A stretch of 64,000 bases of DNA from Variovorax paradoxus (lineage in GTDB: Bacteria; Pseudomonadota; Gammaproteobacteria; Burkholderiales; Burkholderiaceae_C): NCBI RefSeq assembly GCF_024734665.1, contig NZ_CP102931.1, positions 2,602,001 through 2,666,000 on the forward strand, given 5' to 3'. A program made the translations under genes and the position numbers. Below, one piece after another: positions 9,255-17,896 of this stretch. The notes below the pieces were generated by a model. That model saw only the letters and a program-made list of their open reading frames with translations, did not search any database and had not been told where the DNA came from. The stretch's first letter is position 1, and each line of letters begins with the position of its first letter.

Positions 9255-10165
9255 CGGGGAGGCGCTGCTTTCATGGGGCGCCATTGTCTCCGCATCCGCA
9301 TGGCCTTCCAGAGCAGCACGGGCGCGTCGGTCTTGCCGATGGTGGGGCGCTGCGAGAAGGTGTCGAAGCCCAGGTCCTCAATCTTGTCGAGGATGCGTAG
9401 GCCGCCCTGCACGACGAGGCGCAGCTCCCAGCCGGCGCGACCGGGCAGGCGGTGCACGAGAGGGGCGCCTTCGTGCATGAGCTCGCGGGCCCAGTGCGAT
9501 ACGACTGCTATCAGATTGATAGCTTCCTGCGGCGGCGGGGCGCTTGCGAGTGGCGCAAAGACCTTGAAGTTTTCGCGCGTCATCTTGCGGCGGGCACAGT
9601 CGGTCAGCGGAAAGTAGAAGCGGTCGCGCGGCAGGTCGACGCTCGGGTCCTGCCAGAAGTTGATGAGCTGCAGCGCGCTGCAGATGGCGTCGCTCTGCGC
9701 CAGCGCCTCGGAGTCGTGCACGCCGTAGAGATGCAGCAGCAGGCGGCCGACTGGGTTGGCGGAGCGGCGGCAGTAGTCGAGCAGCTCGGCGCGGTCGGCG
9801 TAGGTTCCGCGGTCGCGGGTTTTCTCGATGTCCTGCATGAAGGCGCTCAGCAGGTCGGCGAGCAGGTCTTCGGGCAGGCCGTATTGGGCGATGCTGTGGG
9901 CCAGCGGGCCGAATACGTGCGGCCAGCGGGACGACGGGAGCACTTCGCCACGGGCGGCGGCGGCGAGTTCTTCGCGATAGGCGTGCAGTTCGGCCAGGCG
10001 CTCGCCGGGTGAGGCGGTGCCTTCGTCGGCAATGTCGTCGGCGGTGCGCGCGAAGTGGTAGATCGCGGCAATGGGCGCTCGCAGGTGCGGCGGGCACAGC
10101 CACGAGGCGACGGGGAAGTTTTCGTAGTGCGCCGGCGGCGCAGCGAGGTGGGGAGTGGCGGACAC
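9251..10165 (-). CDS. hpnC: Hydroxysqualene synthase HpnC
   Basis: A squalene/phytoene-synthase-fold enzyme converting presqualene diphosphate to hydroxysqualene. Asp-rich motifs are 'FARTADDIADEG' and 'LQLINFWQDPSVDL'. The start is uncertain. The GTG at 10165 (VSATPHLAAPP, 304 aa) gives a family-like N-terminus but has no clear ribosome site. An ATG at 10240 would add 25 residues and overlap the kup start codon on the other strand. First gene of the hpnCDE operon, divergent from kup. Confidence 0.88.
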   Translation of the reverse strand: MSATPHLAAPPAHYENFPVASWLCPPHLRAPIAAIYHFARTADDIADEGTASPGERLAELHAYREELAAAARGEVLPSSRWPHVFGPLAHSIAQYGLPEDLLADLLSAFMQDIEKTRDRGTYADRAELLDYCRRSANPVGRLLLHLYGVHDSEALAQSDAICSALQLINFWQDPSVDLPRDRFYFPLTDCARRKMTRENFKVFAPLASAPPPQEAINLIAVVSHWARELMHEGAPLVHRLPGRAGWELRLVVQGGLRILDKIEDLGFDTFSQRPTIGKTDAPVLLWKAMRMRRQWRPMKAAPPR

Positions 10166-10238
10166 GCCACGATTGTCAGCGACGATGCAAAGCCCGGGCA
10201 CTATGCTCGCAGCGTCGCCACTTTGAACTCCCCGCTTC

Positions 10239-12161
10239 ATGAAAGCATCCGCTTCGGCTCCCGGGCCCCAGGTTTCAGCGTACGGCGAGGCGGCGCATCC
10301 GAAAGGGCCCACGCTCATGATCGCGGCGCTGGGCGTTGTGTTCGGCGACATCGGCACCTCGCCGCTCTATGCCTTCAAGGAAACGATGAACCCCGAGCAC
10401 GGCGTGCCGTTCTCGCCCGATTCGGTGCTGGGGCTGCTCTCGCTGATCTTCTGGGGGCTGATGTTCGTGGTGACGCTGAAGTACGTGGTGTTCGTGCTGC
10501 GCGCCGACCACGACGGCGAGGGCGGCATCCTGGCGCTGCAGGCGCTGGCGCGCAGCGCAGTAGCCGGGCCAAAGACCAAGCCGTGGGTGTGGAACGTCAT
10601 CGGCATGCTGGGCCTGGTGGGGGCGGCCATGTTCTACGGCGACAGCCTGATCACGCCGGCCATCTCGGTGCTGTCGGCGGTCGAGGGGCTGGAGGTACAG
10701 GCGCCGGTGCTGCAGCGCGCGGTGATCCCGATCACGGTGGTGATCCTGGTTGCTCTCTTCATGGTGCAGAAGAAGGGCACGGGCGTGGTCGGCAAGATCT
10801 TCGGGCCGGTCATGCTGCTGTGGTTCGTCGTGTTGGCGGCAGCCGGGCTGTGGCAGGTGCTGCAGCAGCCGCAGGTGCTGGCGGCGCTGGACCCACGTCG
10901 CGCCGTGGGCTTTCTTGTCGAGCATCGGGCGCAGTCGCTGGCGGTGCTGGGTGCGGTGTTCCTGGCGTTCACGGGTGGCGAGGCGCTTTATGCCGACATG
11001 GGGCACTTCGGTGCCAAGCCGATCCGGCTGGCGTGGCTGTTCATCGCGCTGCCGGGACTGGTGCTGAACTACTTCGGGCAGGGCGCGCTGGTGCTCGCGA
11101 ACCCGGCTGCCATCGACAACCCGTTCTTCCGGCTCTTTCCCGCGTGGGGCGTGCTGCCGATGGTGGTGCTGGCCGCGATGGCGACGGTGATCGCCTCGCA
11201 GGCGGTGATCTCGGGCGCCTTCTCACTCACGGCACATGCGATGCGCATGGGCTACCTGCCGCGCATGCGGGTGATACAGACTTCGGGCACGGCCATCGGG
11301 CAGATCTACGTGCCCGCCGTCAACTGGCTGCTGATGGTGGGCGTGCTGCTGCTGGTGCTGGGCTTCCGTAGCTCTGGTGCGCTGTCGGCTGCGTACGGCA
11401 TCGCGGTGTCGATCACGATGGTGACGACCACGCTGCTGGCCGGCATCGTGGCCTGGGGGCTGTGGCGCTGGAACAAGGTGGCGGTGGTGGTCGGCGTTGC
11501 GGCCTTCGTGGTGGTCGACCTGACCTTCGTGATCGCCAACAGCCTGAAGGTGGCCGAGGGCGGCTGGCTCACGCTGGCAGTGGCGGCCGTGGTGATGGTG
11601 GTCTTCACCACCTGGGCCAAGGGCCGCCGGCTGGGGCTGGAGGCCGCCGCAGCCGAGAGCCTGCCGCTGCGGCCGTTCGTCGAATCGCTGGCGCTGCACA
11701 TGCCGCACCGGGTGAGCGGCACGGCGGTGTTTTTGAACCCCGACGCCACGGCGGTGCCGCATGCGCTGCTGCACAACCTCAAGCACAACCAGGTGTTGCA
11801 CGAGCAGGTGATCGTGCTGCGCGTGCTCCCCTGCGACACGCCGCGCGTCGATGCACGCATCCGCATCGAGGCCGAGCAGCTGATGGAAGGCATCTGGATG
11901 GTTACCGCGCGCCACGGCTTCATGGAGCGGCCCGATGTGCCCGAGTTCATCCGCATCCTGGCCTACCAGAAGACGCTGGCGATCGATTCGATGAAGACGT
12001 CCTACTTCGTCTCGCGCGCTTCGGTCGGCGAGGAAAACCTGCCGGGCCTGAACCCGGTTCGGAGGGTGCTGTTCGGCTGGCTGCAGCGCAATGCGGGGCG
12101 GGCTTCGGACTATTTCGAGCTGCCCGACAACCGGCTTGTGGAGATGGGCCAACGCACCTAG
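10239..12161 (+). CDS. kup: KUP-family low-affinity potassium transporter
   Basis: Proton-coupled K+ uptake protein of the inner membrane, 640 aa (family about 620-640). The KUP signature 'GVVFGDIGTSPLYAFKE' sits at residues 32-48, followed by about twelve hydrophobic helices and a cytoplasmic C-terminal domain of about 150 residues. 'FTGGEALYADMGHFG' is another strongly conserved KUP stretch. The ATG at 10239 is close to the divergent hpnC start, so the intergenic region must carry both promoters. The stop abuts an operator-like palindrome serving the downstream efflux operon. Confidence 0.94.
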   Translation: MKASASAPGPQVSAYGEAAHPKGPTLMIAALGVVFGDIGTSPLYAFKETMNPEHGVPFSPDSVLGLLSLIFWGLMFVVTLKYVVFVLRADHDGEGGILALQALARSAVAGPKTKPWVWNVIGMLGLVGAAMFYGDSLITPAISVLSAVEGLEVQAPVLQRAVIPITVVILVALFMVQKKGTGVVGKIFGPVMLLWFVVLAAAGLWQVLQQPQVLAALDPRRAVGFLVEHRAQSLAVLGAVFLAFTGGEALYADMGHFGAKPIRLAWLFIALPGLVLNYFGQGALVLANPAAIDNPFFRLFPAWGVLPMVVLAAMATVIASQAVISGAFSLTAHAMRMGYLPRMRVIQTSGTAIGQIYVPAVNWLLMVGVLLLVLGFRSSGALSAAYGIAVSITMVTTTLLAGIVAWGLWRWNKVAVVVGVAAFVVVDLTFVIANSLKVAEGGWLTLAVAAVVMVVFTTWAKGRRLGLEAAAAESLPLRPFVESLALHMPHRVSGTAVFLNPDATAVPHALLHNLKHNQVLHEQVIVLRVLPCDTPRVDARIRIEAEQLMEGIWMVTARHGFMERPDVPEFIRILAYQKTLAIDSMKTSYFVSRASVGEENLPGLNPVRRVLFGWLQRNAGRASDYFELPDNRLVEMGQRT

Positions 12162-12224
12162 TGACCGGCGGGTCATTGACAGTAGTTCACGTTTACCCTA
12201 AATTACTAACCAGTGGGTCAGTAA
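12162..12224 (+). promoter_or_regulatory. Sigma-70 promoter of the RND operon with two TetR-like operator candidates
   Basis: A near-consensus promoter is visible: -35 TTGACA at 12176-12181, a 17-bp spacer and -10 TAAATT at 12199-12204. Two related palindromes bracket it. TGACCGGCGGGTCA lies at 12162-12175, directly upstream of the -35. TAACCAGTGGGTCA at 12207-12220 lies at the start site inside a longer imperfect palindrome (12203-12224, TTACT..AGTAA arms). Both fit TRACC-N4-GGTCA and their centres are 45 bp apart. The arrangement fits repression by a TetR-family dimer pair, as in many efflux operons, but no tetR gene is nearby. Confidence 0.65.
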
Positions 12225-12254
12225 TGATCCGGTTCGTCCTTTCCAGGGTGTTTC

Positions 12255-13454
12255 ATGACCGCCTCCGCCGTCCTCTCGTCACGTGTCCGCAGCGCCGCCT
12301 GGCTGCTGCTTCCTGCCATCTTTTTGGCCGGCTGTTCGCCGAAACCCGCAGCCGAGGACCCCGTTCGCGCGGTCAAGTTCGTGACCGTCGGGGCGAGCGA
12401 ATTCGATGCCCAGCCCGAGTTTTCCGCCGAGGTGCGAGCGCGTGTCGAGTCGCGCCTGGGCTTTCGCGTGGCGGGCAAGATCACCAAACGCCAGGCCGAA
12501 CTCGGCCAGCACGTGCAGGCCGGCCAGGTGCTGGCCCAGCTCGATCCGCAGGACTACCGTCTCGCCGCTGAAGCCGCACGCGCCCAGCAGGCCGCAGCGT
12601 TGACCAATCGCGACCTGGCTGCCGCTGATCTCAAGCGCTACAGCGAACTGCGTGCGCAGAACTTCATCAGCGGTGCCGAGCTGGAGCGCCGCGAAACCAC
12701 CTGGAAGGCCGCGCAGGCCCAGCTCGAGCAGGCGCAGGCGCAGCTCGCCTCGCAAGGCAACCAGGCCAATTACACGACGCTGGTGGCCGACGTGGCCGGC
12801 ATCATCACCGCCATCGAGGCCGAACCGGGCCAGGTGGTGCAAGCCGGCACGCCGGTCGTGCGCATTGCACAAGACGGCGCGCGCGACGTGGTGTTCGCGG
12901 TGCCCGAAGACCGCGCCACGCTGATCAAGGCCGGCTCGCCCGTCACGGTGCGCGGCTGGTCGGGCGGCAACGAATTGCAGGGCCAGGTGCGCGAAGTGGC
13001 GGCCAGTGCAGACGCGGTCACGCGCACCTACTCGGTCAAGGTCACCATCGACGCGGCCACCTCTCCGCCGCTCGGCGCCACGGTCTATGCGCGTCCGCAG
13101 GCACTCGCGCACGGCACCACCACGGTGATGAAACTGCCGACCAGCGCGCTGCGCCAGGAAGGCAAGGGCTCGGCCGTGTGGGTGCTCGACAAGTCGACCA
13201 TGACTGTGCGTTCGCAGACCGTGCAGGTTGCCACGGCCGACGGCAATGAGGCCGTGATCGCCGGTGGCATCGCGCCCGGCATGATGGTCGTGGCCGCTGG
13301 CGTGCACGTGCTGTCGCCGGGGCAGAAGGTCACCATCTACCAGTCCAAGGAGGCGGCAGCGGCCGCCGCCAATGCCGGTGCGAAGGAATCGGCGCAGCCC
13401 GTCGCGGCTGTCGCTGCGACGAACAAGGAGATCGCAGCGGGTGCCGGCAAATGA
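12255..13454 (+). CDS. RND efflux periplasmic adaptor (membrane fusion lipoprotein)
   Basis: Adaptor linking an inner-membrane RND pump to an outer-membrane channel; 399 aa. It has a lipoprotein signal with lipobox LAGC (Cys27), then the barrel-sandwich half 'SRLGFRVAGKITKRQAELGQ', an alpha-helical hairpin rich in Ala/Gln/Glu (about residues 100-160), the second lipoyl half 'GIITAIEAEPGQVVQAGTPV', and beta-barrel/membrane-proximal domains. The ATG at 12255 is the first codon of the signal. The stop overlaps the pump start as ATGA. No outer-membrane TolC-type gene follows, so the channel must be encoded elsewhere. Confidence 0.92.
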   Translation: MTASAVLSSRVRSAAWLLLPAIFLAGCSPKPAAEDPVRAVKFVTVGASEFDAQPEFSAEVRARVESRLGFRVAGKITKRQAELGQHVQAGQVLAQLDPQDYRLAAEAARAQQAAALTNRDLAAADLKRYSELRAQNFISGAELERRETTWKAAQAQLEQAQAQLASQGNQANYTTLVADVAGIITAIEAEPGQVVQAGTPVVRIAQDGARDVVFAVPEDRATLIKAGSPVTVRGWSGGNELQGQVREVAASADAVTRTYSVKVTIDAATSPPLGATVYARPQALAHGTTTVMKLPTSALRQEGKGSAVWVLDKSTMTVRSQTVQVATADGNEAVIAGGIAPGMMVVAAGVHVLSPGQKVTIYQSKEAAAAAANAGAKESAQPVAAVAATNKEIAAGAGK

Positions 13455-16400
13455 GCGACGGCACAGCGACTCCCACTGAAAAGCCCGCCGGCTTCAACCT
13501 CTCCAAATGGGCGCTGGACCATGCGCCCCTCACGCGCTACCTGATGGTGGTGCTGATGGTGCTGGGTGCCTTCGCGTACTTCCAGCTCGGCCAGGACGAA
13601 GACCCGCCGTTCACCTTCCGCGCAATGGTGGTGCGCACCTACTGGCCCGGCGCCACCGCGCAGCAGGTGGCCGAGCAGGTCACCGACAAGCTCGAACGCA
13701 CGCTGCAGGAAGCGCCGTACGCCGACAAGATCCGCAGCTACTCGAAGCCCGGCGAGTCGCAGATCATCTTCAACATCAAGGACTCGTCGAAGTCCACCGA
13801 GGTGGCCAACGTCTGGTACACGGTGCGCAAGAAGATCGGCGACATGCGCGCCACCTTGCCAGCCGGTGTGCAGGGGCCGTTCTTCAATGACGACTTCGGC
13901 GATGTCTACGGCGTGATCTACGCGCTGGAGAGCGACGGCTTCAGCTACGCCGAGCTCAAGACGCTGGCCGACGACGTGCGCCAGCAACTGCTGCGCGTGA
14001 AGGATGTTGCCAAGGTCGACCAGTTCGGCGTGCAGGACGAGAAGGTCTACATCGAGATTTCGCAGAAGCGCCTGGCGCAGCTGGGGCTCGACTTCAACGC
14101 GGTGCTGGCGCAGCTCGGTTCGCAGAACGCGATCGAGAGCGCGGGCACGATCCAGTCGCCGCAGGACGTGGTGCAGGTGCGCGTCGCAGGCCAGTTCACC
14201 AGCGTCGACCAGCTGCGCGAGATGCCCATTCGCGGCAGCTCGGGCAACCAGATCAAGCTCGGCGACATCGCGGACATCCACCGCGGCTACATCGATCCGC
14301 CGTCGGTCAAGATGCACCACCAGGGCAAGGAAGTGATTGGCCTGGGCGTGTCGATGGCCAAGGGCGGCGACATCATCGCGCTGGGCAAGGCGCTGAAGGC
14401 CACCACCGCCACCATCGACCAGCGCCTGCCGGCCGGCGTGAAGCTGGCGCAGGTGCAAGACCAGCCGGTGTCGGTTGCGAGCTCGGTCAACGAATTCGTC
14501 GGCGTGCTGATCGAGGCCGTGGCCATCGTGCTGGCCGTGAGCATCATCTCGCTCGGCCTGCACAAGGGCGGGCGCTTCGGCTGGTATATCGACATGCGCC
14601 CGGGGCTGGTGGTGGCAATCACCATTCCGCTGGTGCTGGCCGTGACCTTCCTGGCGATGAACTACTTCGGCATCGGGCTGCACAAGATATCGCTGGGGTC
14701 GCTCATCATCGCGCTTGGCCTGCTGGTGGACGACGCGATCATCGCGGTCGAGATGATGGTGCGGAAGATGGAAGAGGGCTACGACAAGGTCCGCGCCGCC
14801 ACCTTCGCCTACGACGTGACAGCCAAGCCAATGCTTACCGGCACGCTCATCACCGCGGCGGGTTTCCTGCCGATCGGTATCGCCAAGTCGGTGACGGGCG
14901 AATACACCTTCGCGATCTTCGCGGTGACTGTGATCGCGCTGGTGCTGTCGTGGATCGTCTCGGTGTACTTCGTGCCGTACCTCGGCACGCTGCTGCTGAA
15001 GGTGAAGCCGCACGACCCCGATGCGCCGCCGCACGAGCTGTTCGACACACCGTTCTACAACGTCTTCCGCCGCACGGTGAACTGGTGCGTGCAGCACCGC
15101 TGGATGACCATCGGCGCCACGATTCTGATCTTTGCGCTGGGCATCGTCGGCATGGGCAAGGTACAGCAGCAGTTCTTCCCCGATTCGAGCCGGCCCGAGA
15201 TCCTGGTCGACCTCTGGTTCCCTGAAGGCACCTCCTTCGCCGCCAACGAAGAAGTGGCCAAGCGCGTCGAGCAGCGCGTGATGCAGGAGGCCGGCGTGAA
15301 GACGGTCAGCACCTGGATCGGCTCCGGCGTGCCGCGCTTCTACCTGCCGCTGGACCAGGTGTTTCCGCAGACCAACGTGTCGCAGCTGATCGTGCTCGCC
15401 AAGGACCTGAAGGTGCGCGAGACGCTGCGCATCAAGCTGCCGCAGGTGCTGGCGCAGGAGTTTCCCGAGGTGCGTGGCCGCGTCAAGCTGCTGCCCAACG
15501 GGCCGCCGGTGCCGTACCCAGTGCAGTTCCGCGTGATCGGCACTGACCCGGCGCTGCTGCGCGGCCATGCCGACGAAGTGAAGGCCGTGCTGCGCGACAA
15601 CGCCAACATGCGCGGCGTGAACGACAACTGGAACGAGTCGGTGAAGGTGATCCGCCTCGAGATCGACCAGGCCAAGGCGCGCGCGCTCGGCGTGACGAGC
15701 CAGGCCATTGCGCAAGCCTCGAAGACCATGTTCAGCGGCACCACCGTGGGCCAGTACCGCGAGAACGACCTGCTGATCGACATCGTGCTGCGCCAGGCGC
15801 CCGACGAACGCCAGGCCATCTCGGACATCGGCAACGCATACATCCCGACGACCTCGGGTCGTTCGATTCCGCTCACGCAGATCGCCAAGCCGGTGTTCAC
15901 CTGGGAGCCGGGCGTGATGTGGCGCGAGAACCGCGACTACGCCATCACCGTGCAGGGCGACGTGATCGAGGGCCTGCAGGGCGCGACCGTGACGGCGCAA
16001 CTGCTGCCGAAGCTGCGCGAGCTCGAAGCCGGCTGGGTGGCGGCCGGGCAGGGCGGCTACCGCATCGAGGTGGCGGGCGCGGTGGAGGAAAGCAGCAAAG
16101 GCTCGGCCTCGATCGTGGCCGGCGTGCCGATCATGCTGTTCCTGGTGTTCACGCTGCTGATGCTGCAGCTGCACAGTTTCAGCCGTTCGCTGCTGGTGTT
16201 CATCACCGGCCCGATGGGCATTGCCGGTGTGGCCGGCGCGCTGCTGGTGCTGAACCGGCCCTTCGGCTTCGTGGCGCTGCTGGGCGTGATCGCGCTGATG
16301 GGCATGATCCAGCGCAACGCGGTGATCCTGATCGACCAGATCGAGCTCGACCGTGCGGCGGGCGTGCCGGCGTGGGACGCGATTGTCGAGTCGGCGGTGC

Positions 16401-16609
16401 GGCGGCTACGGCCGATCGTGCTGACGGCAGCGGCGGCGGTGCTGGCCATGATCCCGCTGTCGCGCAGCGTGTTCTGGGGTCCGATGGCAGTCGCCATCAT
16501 GGGCGGGCTGATCGTGGCTACGGTTCTGACGCTGCTGGCCTTGCCGGCAATGTATGCAGCGGCATTTCGTGTGAAGCGGGAGCCAAAAGAGGCGCCGATT
16601 AGCGTTTAA
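13451..16609 (+). CDS. RND efflux pump permease (AcrB-like)
   Basis: Proton-driven inner-membrane efflux pump, 1052 aa, matching the usual length. The N-terminal helix is followed by the large periplasmic porter domain, a block of six helices, a second periplasmic domain and the last helices. The TM4 relay aspartates are Asp427-Asp428 in 'GLLVDDAIIAVEMM'. At the position of the TM10 lysine of AcrB this protein has Arg955 in 'GMIQRNAVILID', as in some RND subfamilies. The substrate range is unknown; the promoter architecture suggests induction by a toxic ligand. Confidence 0.93.
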   Translation: MSDGTATPTEKPAGFNLSKWALDHAPLTRYLMVVLMVLGAFAYFQLGQDEDPPFTFRAMVVRTYWPGATAQQVAEQVTDKLERTLQEAPYADKIRSYSKPGESQIIFNIKDSSKSTEVANVWYTVRKKIGDMRATLPAGVQGPFFNDDFGDVYGVIYALESDGFSYAELKTLADDVRQQLLRVKDVAKVDQFGVQDEKVYIEISQKRLAQLGLDFNAVLAQLGSQNAIESAGTIQSPQDVVQVRVAGQFTSVDQLREMPIRGSSGNQIKLGDIADIHRGYIDPPSVKMHHQGKEVIGLGVSMAKGGDIIALGKALKATTATIDQRLPAGVKLAQVQDQPVSVASSVNEFVGVLIEAVAIVLAVSIISLGLHKGGRFGWYIDMRPGLVVAITIPLVLAVTFLAMNYFGIGLHKISLGSLIIALGLLVDDAIIAVEMMVRKMEEGYDKVRAATFAYDVTAKPMLTGTLITAAGFLPIGIAKSVTGEYTFAIFAVTVIALVLSWIVSVYFVPYLGTLLLKVKPHDPDAPPHELFDTPFYNVFRRTVNWCVQHRWMTIGATILIFALGIVGMGKVQQQFFPDSSRPEILVDLWFPEGTSFAANEEVAKRVEQRVMQEAGVKTVSTWIGSGVPRFYLPLDQVFPQTNVSQLIVLAKDLKVRETLRIKLPQVLAQEFPEVRGRVKLLPNGPPVPYPVQFRVIGTDPALLRGHADEVKAVLRDNANMRGVNDNWNESVKVIRLEIDQAKARALGVTSQAIAQASKTMFSGTTVGQYRENDLLIDIVLRQAPDERQAISDIGNAYIPTTSGRSIPLTQIAKPVFTWEPGVMWRENRDYAITVQGDVIEGLQGATVTAQLLPKLRELEAGWVAAGQGGYRIEVAGAVEESSKGSASIVAGVPIMLFLVFTLLMLQLHSFSRSLLVFITGPMGIAGVAGALLVLNRPFGFVALLGVIALMGMIQRNAVILIDQIELDRAAGVPAWDAIVESAVRRLRPIVLTAAAAVLAMIPLSRSVFWGPMAVAIMGGLIVATVLTLLALPAMYAAAFRVKREPKEAPISV

Positions 16610-16630
16610 AATCGAAAGTTGACCGATTTC

Positions 16631-16684
16631 AAGCGGATGGTCTTTGGCCCATGGGCTTCCATGGTGCAAAGGGACCGTCCGCTT
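16631..16684 (+). terminator. Long hairpin ending the RND operon
   Basis: AAGCGGATGGTC pairs with GACCGTCCGCTT (one G-U) around a long internal part that can pair further (CTTTG/CAAAG), then TTTTG follows. It lies 21 nt past the pump stop and 26 nt before tRNA-Leu. Probably an intrinsic terminator, though the T-tract is short and the loop long. Confidence 0.55.
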
Positions 16685-16710
16685 TTGCATTCACCTGAAA
16701 GATTGGCACT

Positions 16711-16797
16711 GCGCGGGTGGCGAAATTGGTAGACGCACCAGGTTTAGGTCCTGACGTTCGCAAGAACGTGCCGGTTCGAGTCCGGCCCCGCGCACCA
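16711..16797 (+). tRNA. tRNA-Leu (anticodon UAG)
   Basis: An 87-nt class II tRNA with encoded CCA. The acceptor stem is GCGCGGG/CCCGCGC, the anticodon loop TTTAGGT gives UAG, a long variable arm follows, and the T-arm contains GGTTCGAGTCC. It reads CUA and, with wobble, other CUN leucine codons. No convincing own promoter is seen in the short gap after the upstream hairpin. Confidence 0.96.
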
Positions 16798-16801
16798 GCC
16801 C
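16784..16801 (+). repeat. Direct repeat, copy 1 (tRNA-Leu 3' end)
   Basis: The 18-nt string GGCCCCGCGCACCAGCCC covers the last 14 nt of tRNA-Leu plus 4 nt beyond. It recurs exactly and in the same orientation at 18107-18124, so the two copies bound a segment of about 1.3 kb. This is the layout left by tRNA-targeting site-specific integration, though no integrase gene lies between. Confidence 0.6.
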
Positions 16802-16832
16802 TGCTATGTAGCCCGTCTATCGAGCAGTGAAG

Positions 16833-16868
16833 AAGCCCCGTTTCGCAAGGAGCGGGGCTTTTTCTTTT
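16833..16868 (+). terminator. Intrinsic terminator after tRNA-Leu
   Basis: AAGCCCCG and CGGGGCTT form an 8-bp stem around a 12-nt loop, followed by TTTTTCTTTT. A strong rho-independent terminator for the tRNA transcript. The convergent gene ends 14 bp further on. Confidence 0.85.
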
Positions 16869-16882
16869 CTACCTTCTGCCTT

Positions 16883-17896
16883 CTACCAGTCGCTGCTGCT
16901 ACTGCTGTCGCTGCTTCCGCTGTCACTACTGCTGCTGTCGGAACTGCTACTGCTGCTCGAGTCGTCCCAGGAACTCGTGTCCTTGATGCCGAAGTCGTTG
17001 TCCACGAAGCTGCGGTCGGGTTGCTGCTCCGGCTCCGGGTCGGACGAGGGCCAGAGGCTGCGGCCCATGCTGGCGTTGCCGTGGCTGTCGCGGTGGTTGT
17101 TGAAGATGTTGATCGTGCTGCCCCGGTTGTCGTCGGAGCGGTCGTTCAGCAGGTGGCGCAGCACTTCGCCAGCGACCACTGCGCCGACGCCTGCTGCGGC
17201 CCCGGCCGCCAGCGCACCGCCGATGCCCGGACCCTGGCTGGTTGCAGGAGCCGGCGCGGAGTACTCCCGGTCTTCGTCGGCCCTGCTATAGCCCATCGAC
17301 GAATCGCTGGTGGGCCTGGAGAACCGTGGCGCGCCAGCGGCGGCAGGCACATCGAAAGTGGTGGCGCGCCTGCGCCGCTGGAAGACGAGGTAGGCGACGA
17401 TGAACAGGGCCACGATGCCGATCGGAGTCCAGGGGATCGGGCCGGATGACGACGCGGTGTCCGCCTTCTCGGGGGAAAGGGCTGGCGCGCTGACCGGGCT
17501 GGGCACGGGCGGCGGTGGCTCGGCCTTGATCTCGGCTGGCTTCTCGAGCTTGCGTTCGAGCTTGGCGACCGAGTCGGCCTTTGCGAACTTGAGGCCGGGT
17601 GACAGCTCCTTGGCCTGTGACAGTTCGTCCCTGGCGTCGTCGAGCTTGCCGTTCATCGCGAGGAGTTCGGCGTGAACGTAGTGGGCCTTCGCGCTGTTGG
17701 GGTGGTTCTTCAGCACCTTCGCGATCATCGCGTCGGCTTCCGCCATCCTGCCGCCATTCGCCGCCTCATAAATCTGCTGGATGGTCGGCTCTTTCGTCGC
17801 CGGCGCGCCCGCTGTCTTGGCCAGCGCGGGCGATGGCATGCCGAATACGAGGATCAGGGTGAAGGCGAGGGCGGCGAACAGTCGCTGTAGGAGCAT
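16883..17896 (-). CDS. Signal-peptide TPR membrane protein with Ser/Asp-rich tail (unknown function)
   Basis: A 337-aa protein of unknown role. It begins with a signal-like segment ('LLQRLFAALAFTLILVFG'), then a TPR-like helical region (residues about 35-105, 'AKAHYVHAELLAMNGKLDDA'), a proline-rich linker, one clear transmembrane helix ('IPWTPIGIVALFIVAYLVF') with an Arg cluster after it, a Gly/Ala-rich stretch, and a C-terminus of almost pure Ser/Asp/Gly ending in SDW. The ATG at 17896 has AGGA six nt upstream and is preferred over 17902. The gene lies alone between copies of the tRNA-Leu 3' end, which suggests insertion between tRNA-Leu and tig. Confidence 0.75.
   Translation of the reverse strand: MLLQRLFAALAFTLILVFGMPSPALAKTAGAPATKEPTIQQIYEAANGGRMAEADAMIAKVLKNHPNSAKAHYVHAELLAMNGKLDDARDELSQAKELSPGLKFAKADSVAKLERKLEKPAEIKAEPPPPVPSPVSAPALSPEKADTASSSGPIPWTPIGIVALFIVAYLVFQRRRRATTFDVPAAAGAPRFSRPTSDSSMGYSRADEDREYSAPAPATSQGPGIGGALAAGAAAGVGAVVAGEVLRHLLNDRSDDNRGSTINIFNNHRDSHGNASMGRSLWPSSDPEPEQQPDRSFVDNDFGIKDTSSWDDSSSSSSSDSSSSDSGSSDSSSSSDW

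Noticed and set aside
10166..10240. A longer HpnC beginning at the ATG at 10240
   Set aside because: It would overlap the divergent kup start codon and add residues without family resemblance; the GTG at 10165 is preferred although the ribosome site is weak.
13337..16174. A very long open frame (945 codons) antisense to the RND pump gene
   Set aside because: It is the mirror of a GC-rich gene with G/C third positions; its protein is low-complexity His/Arg/Gln/Asp-rich and lacks any family feature. The pump on the plus strand is unambiguous. The same applies to the long frame antisense to lon (21557-24022) and to that antisense to fumC.
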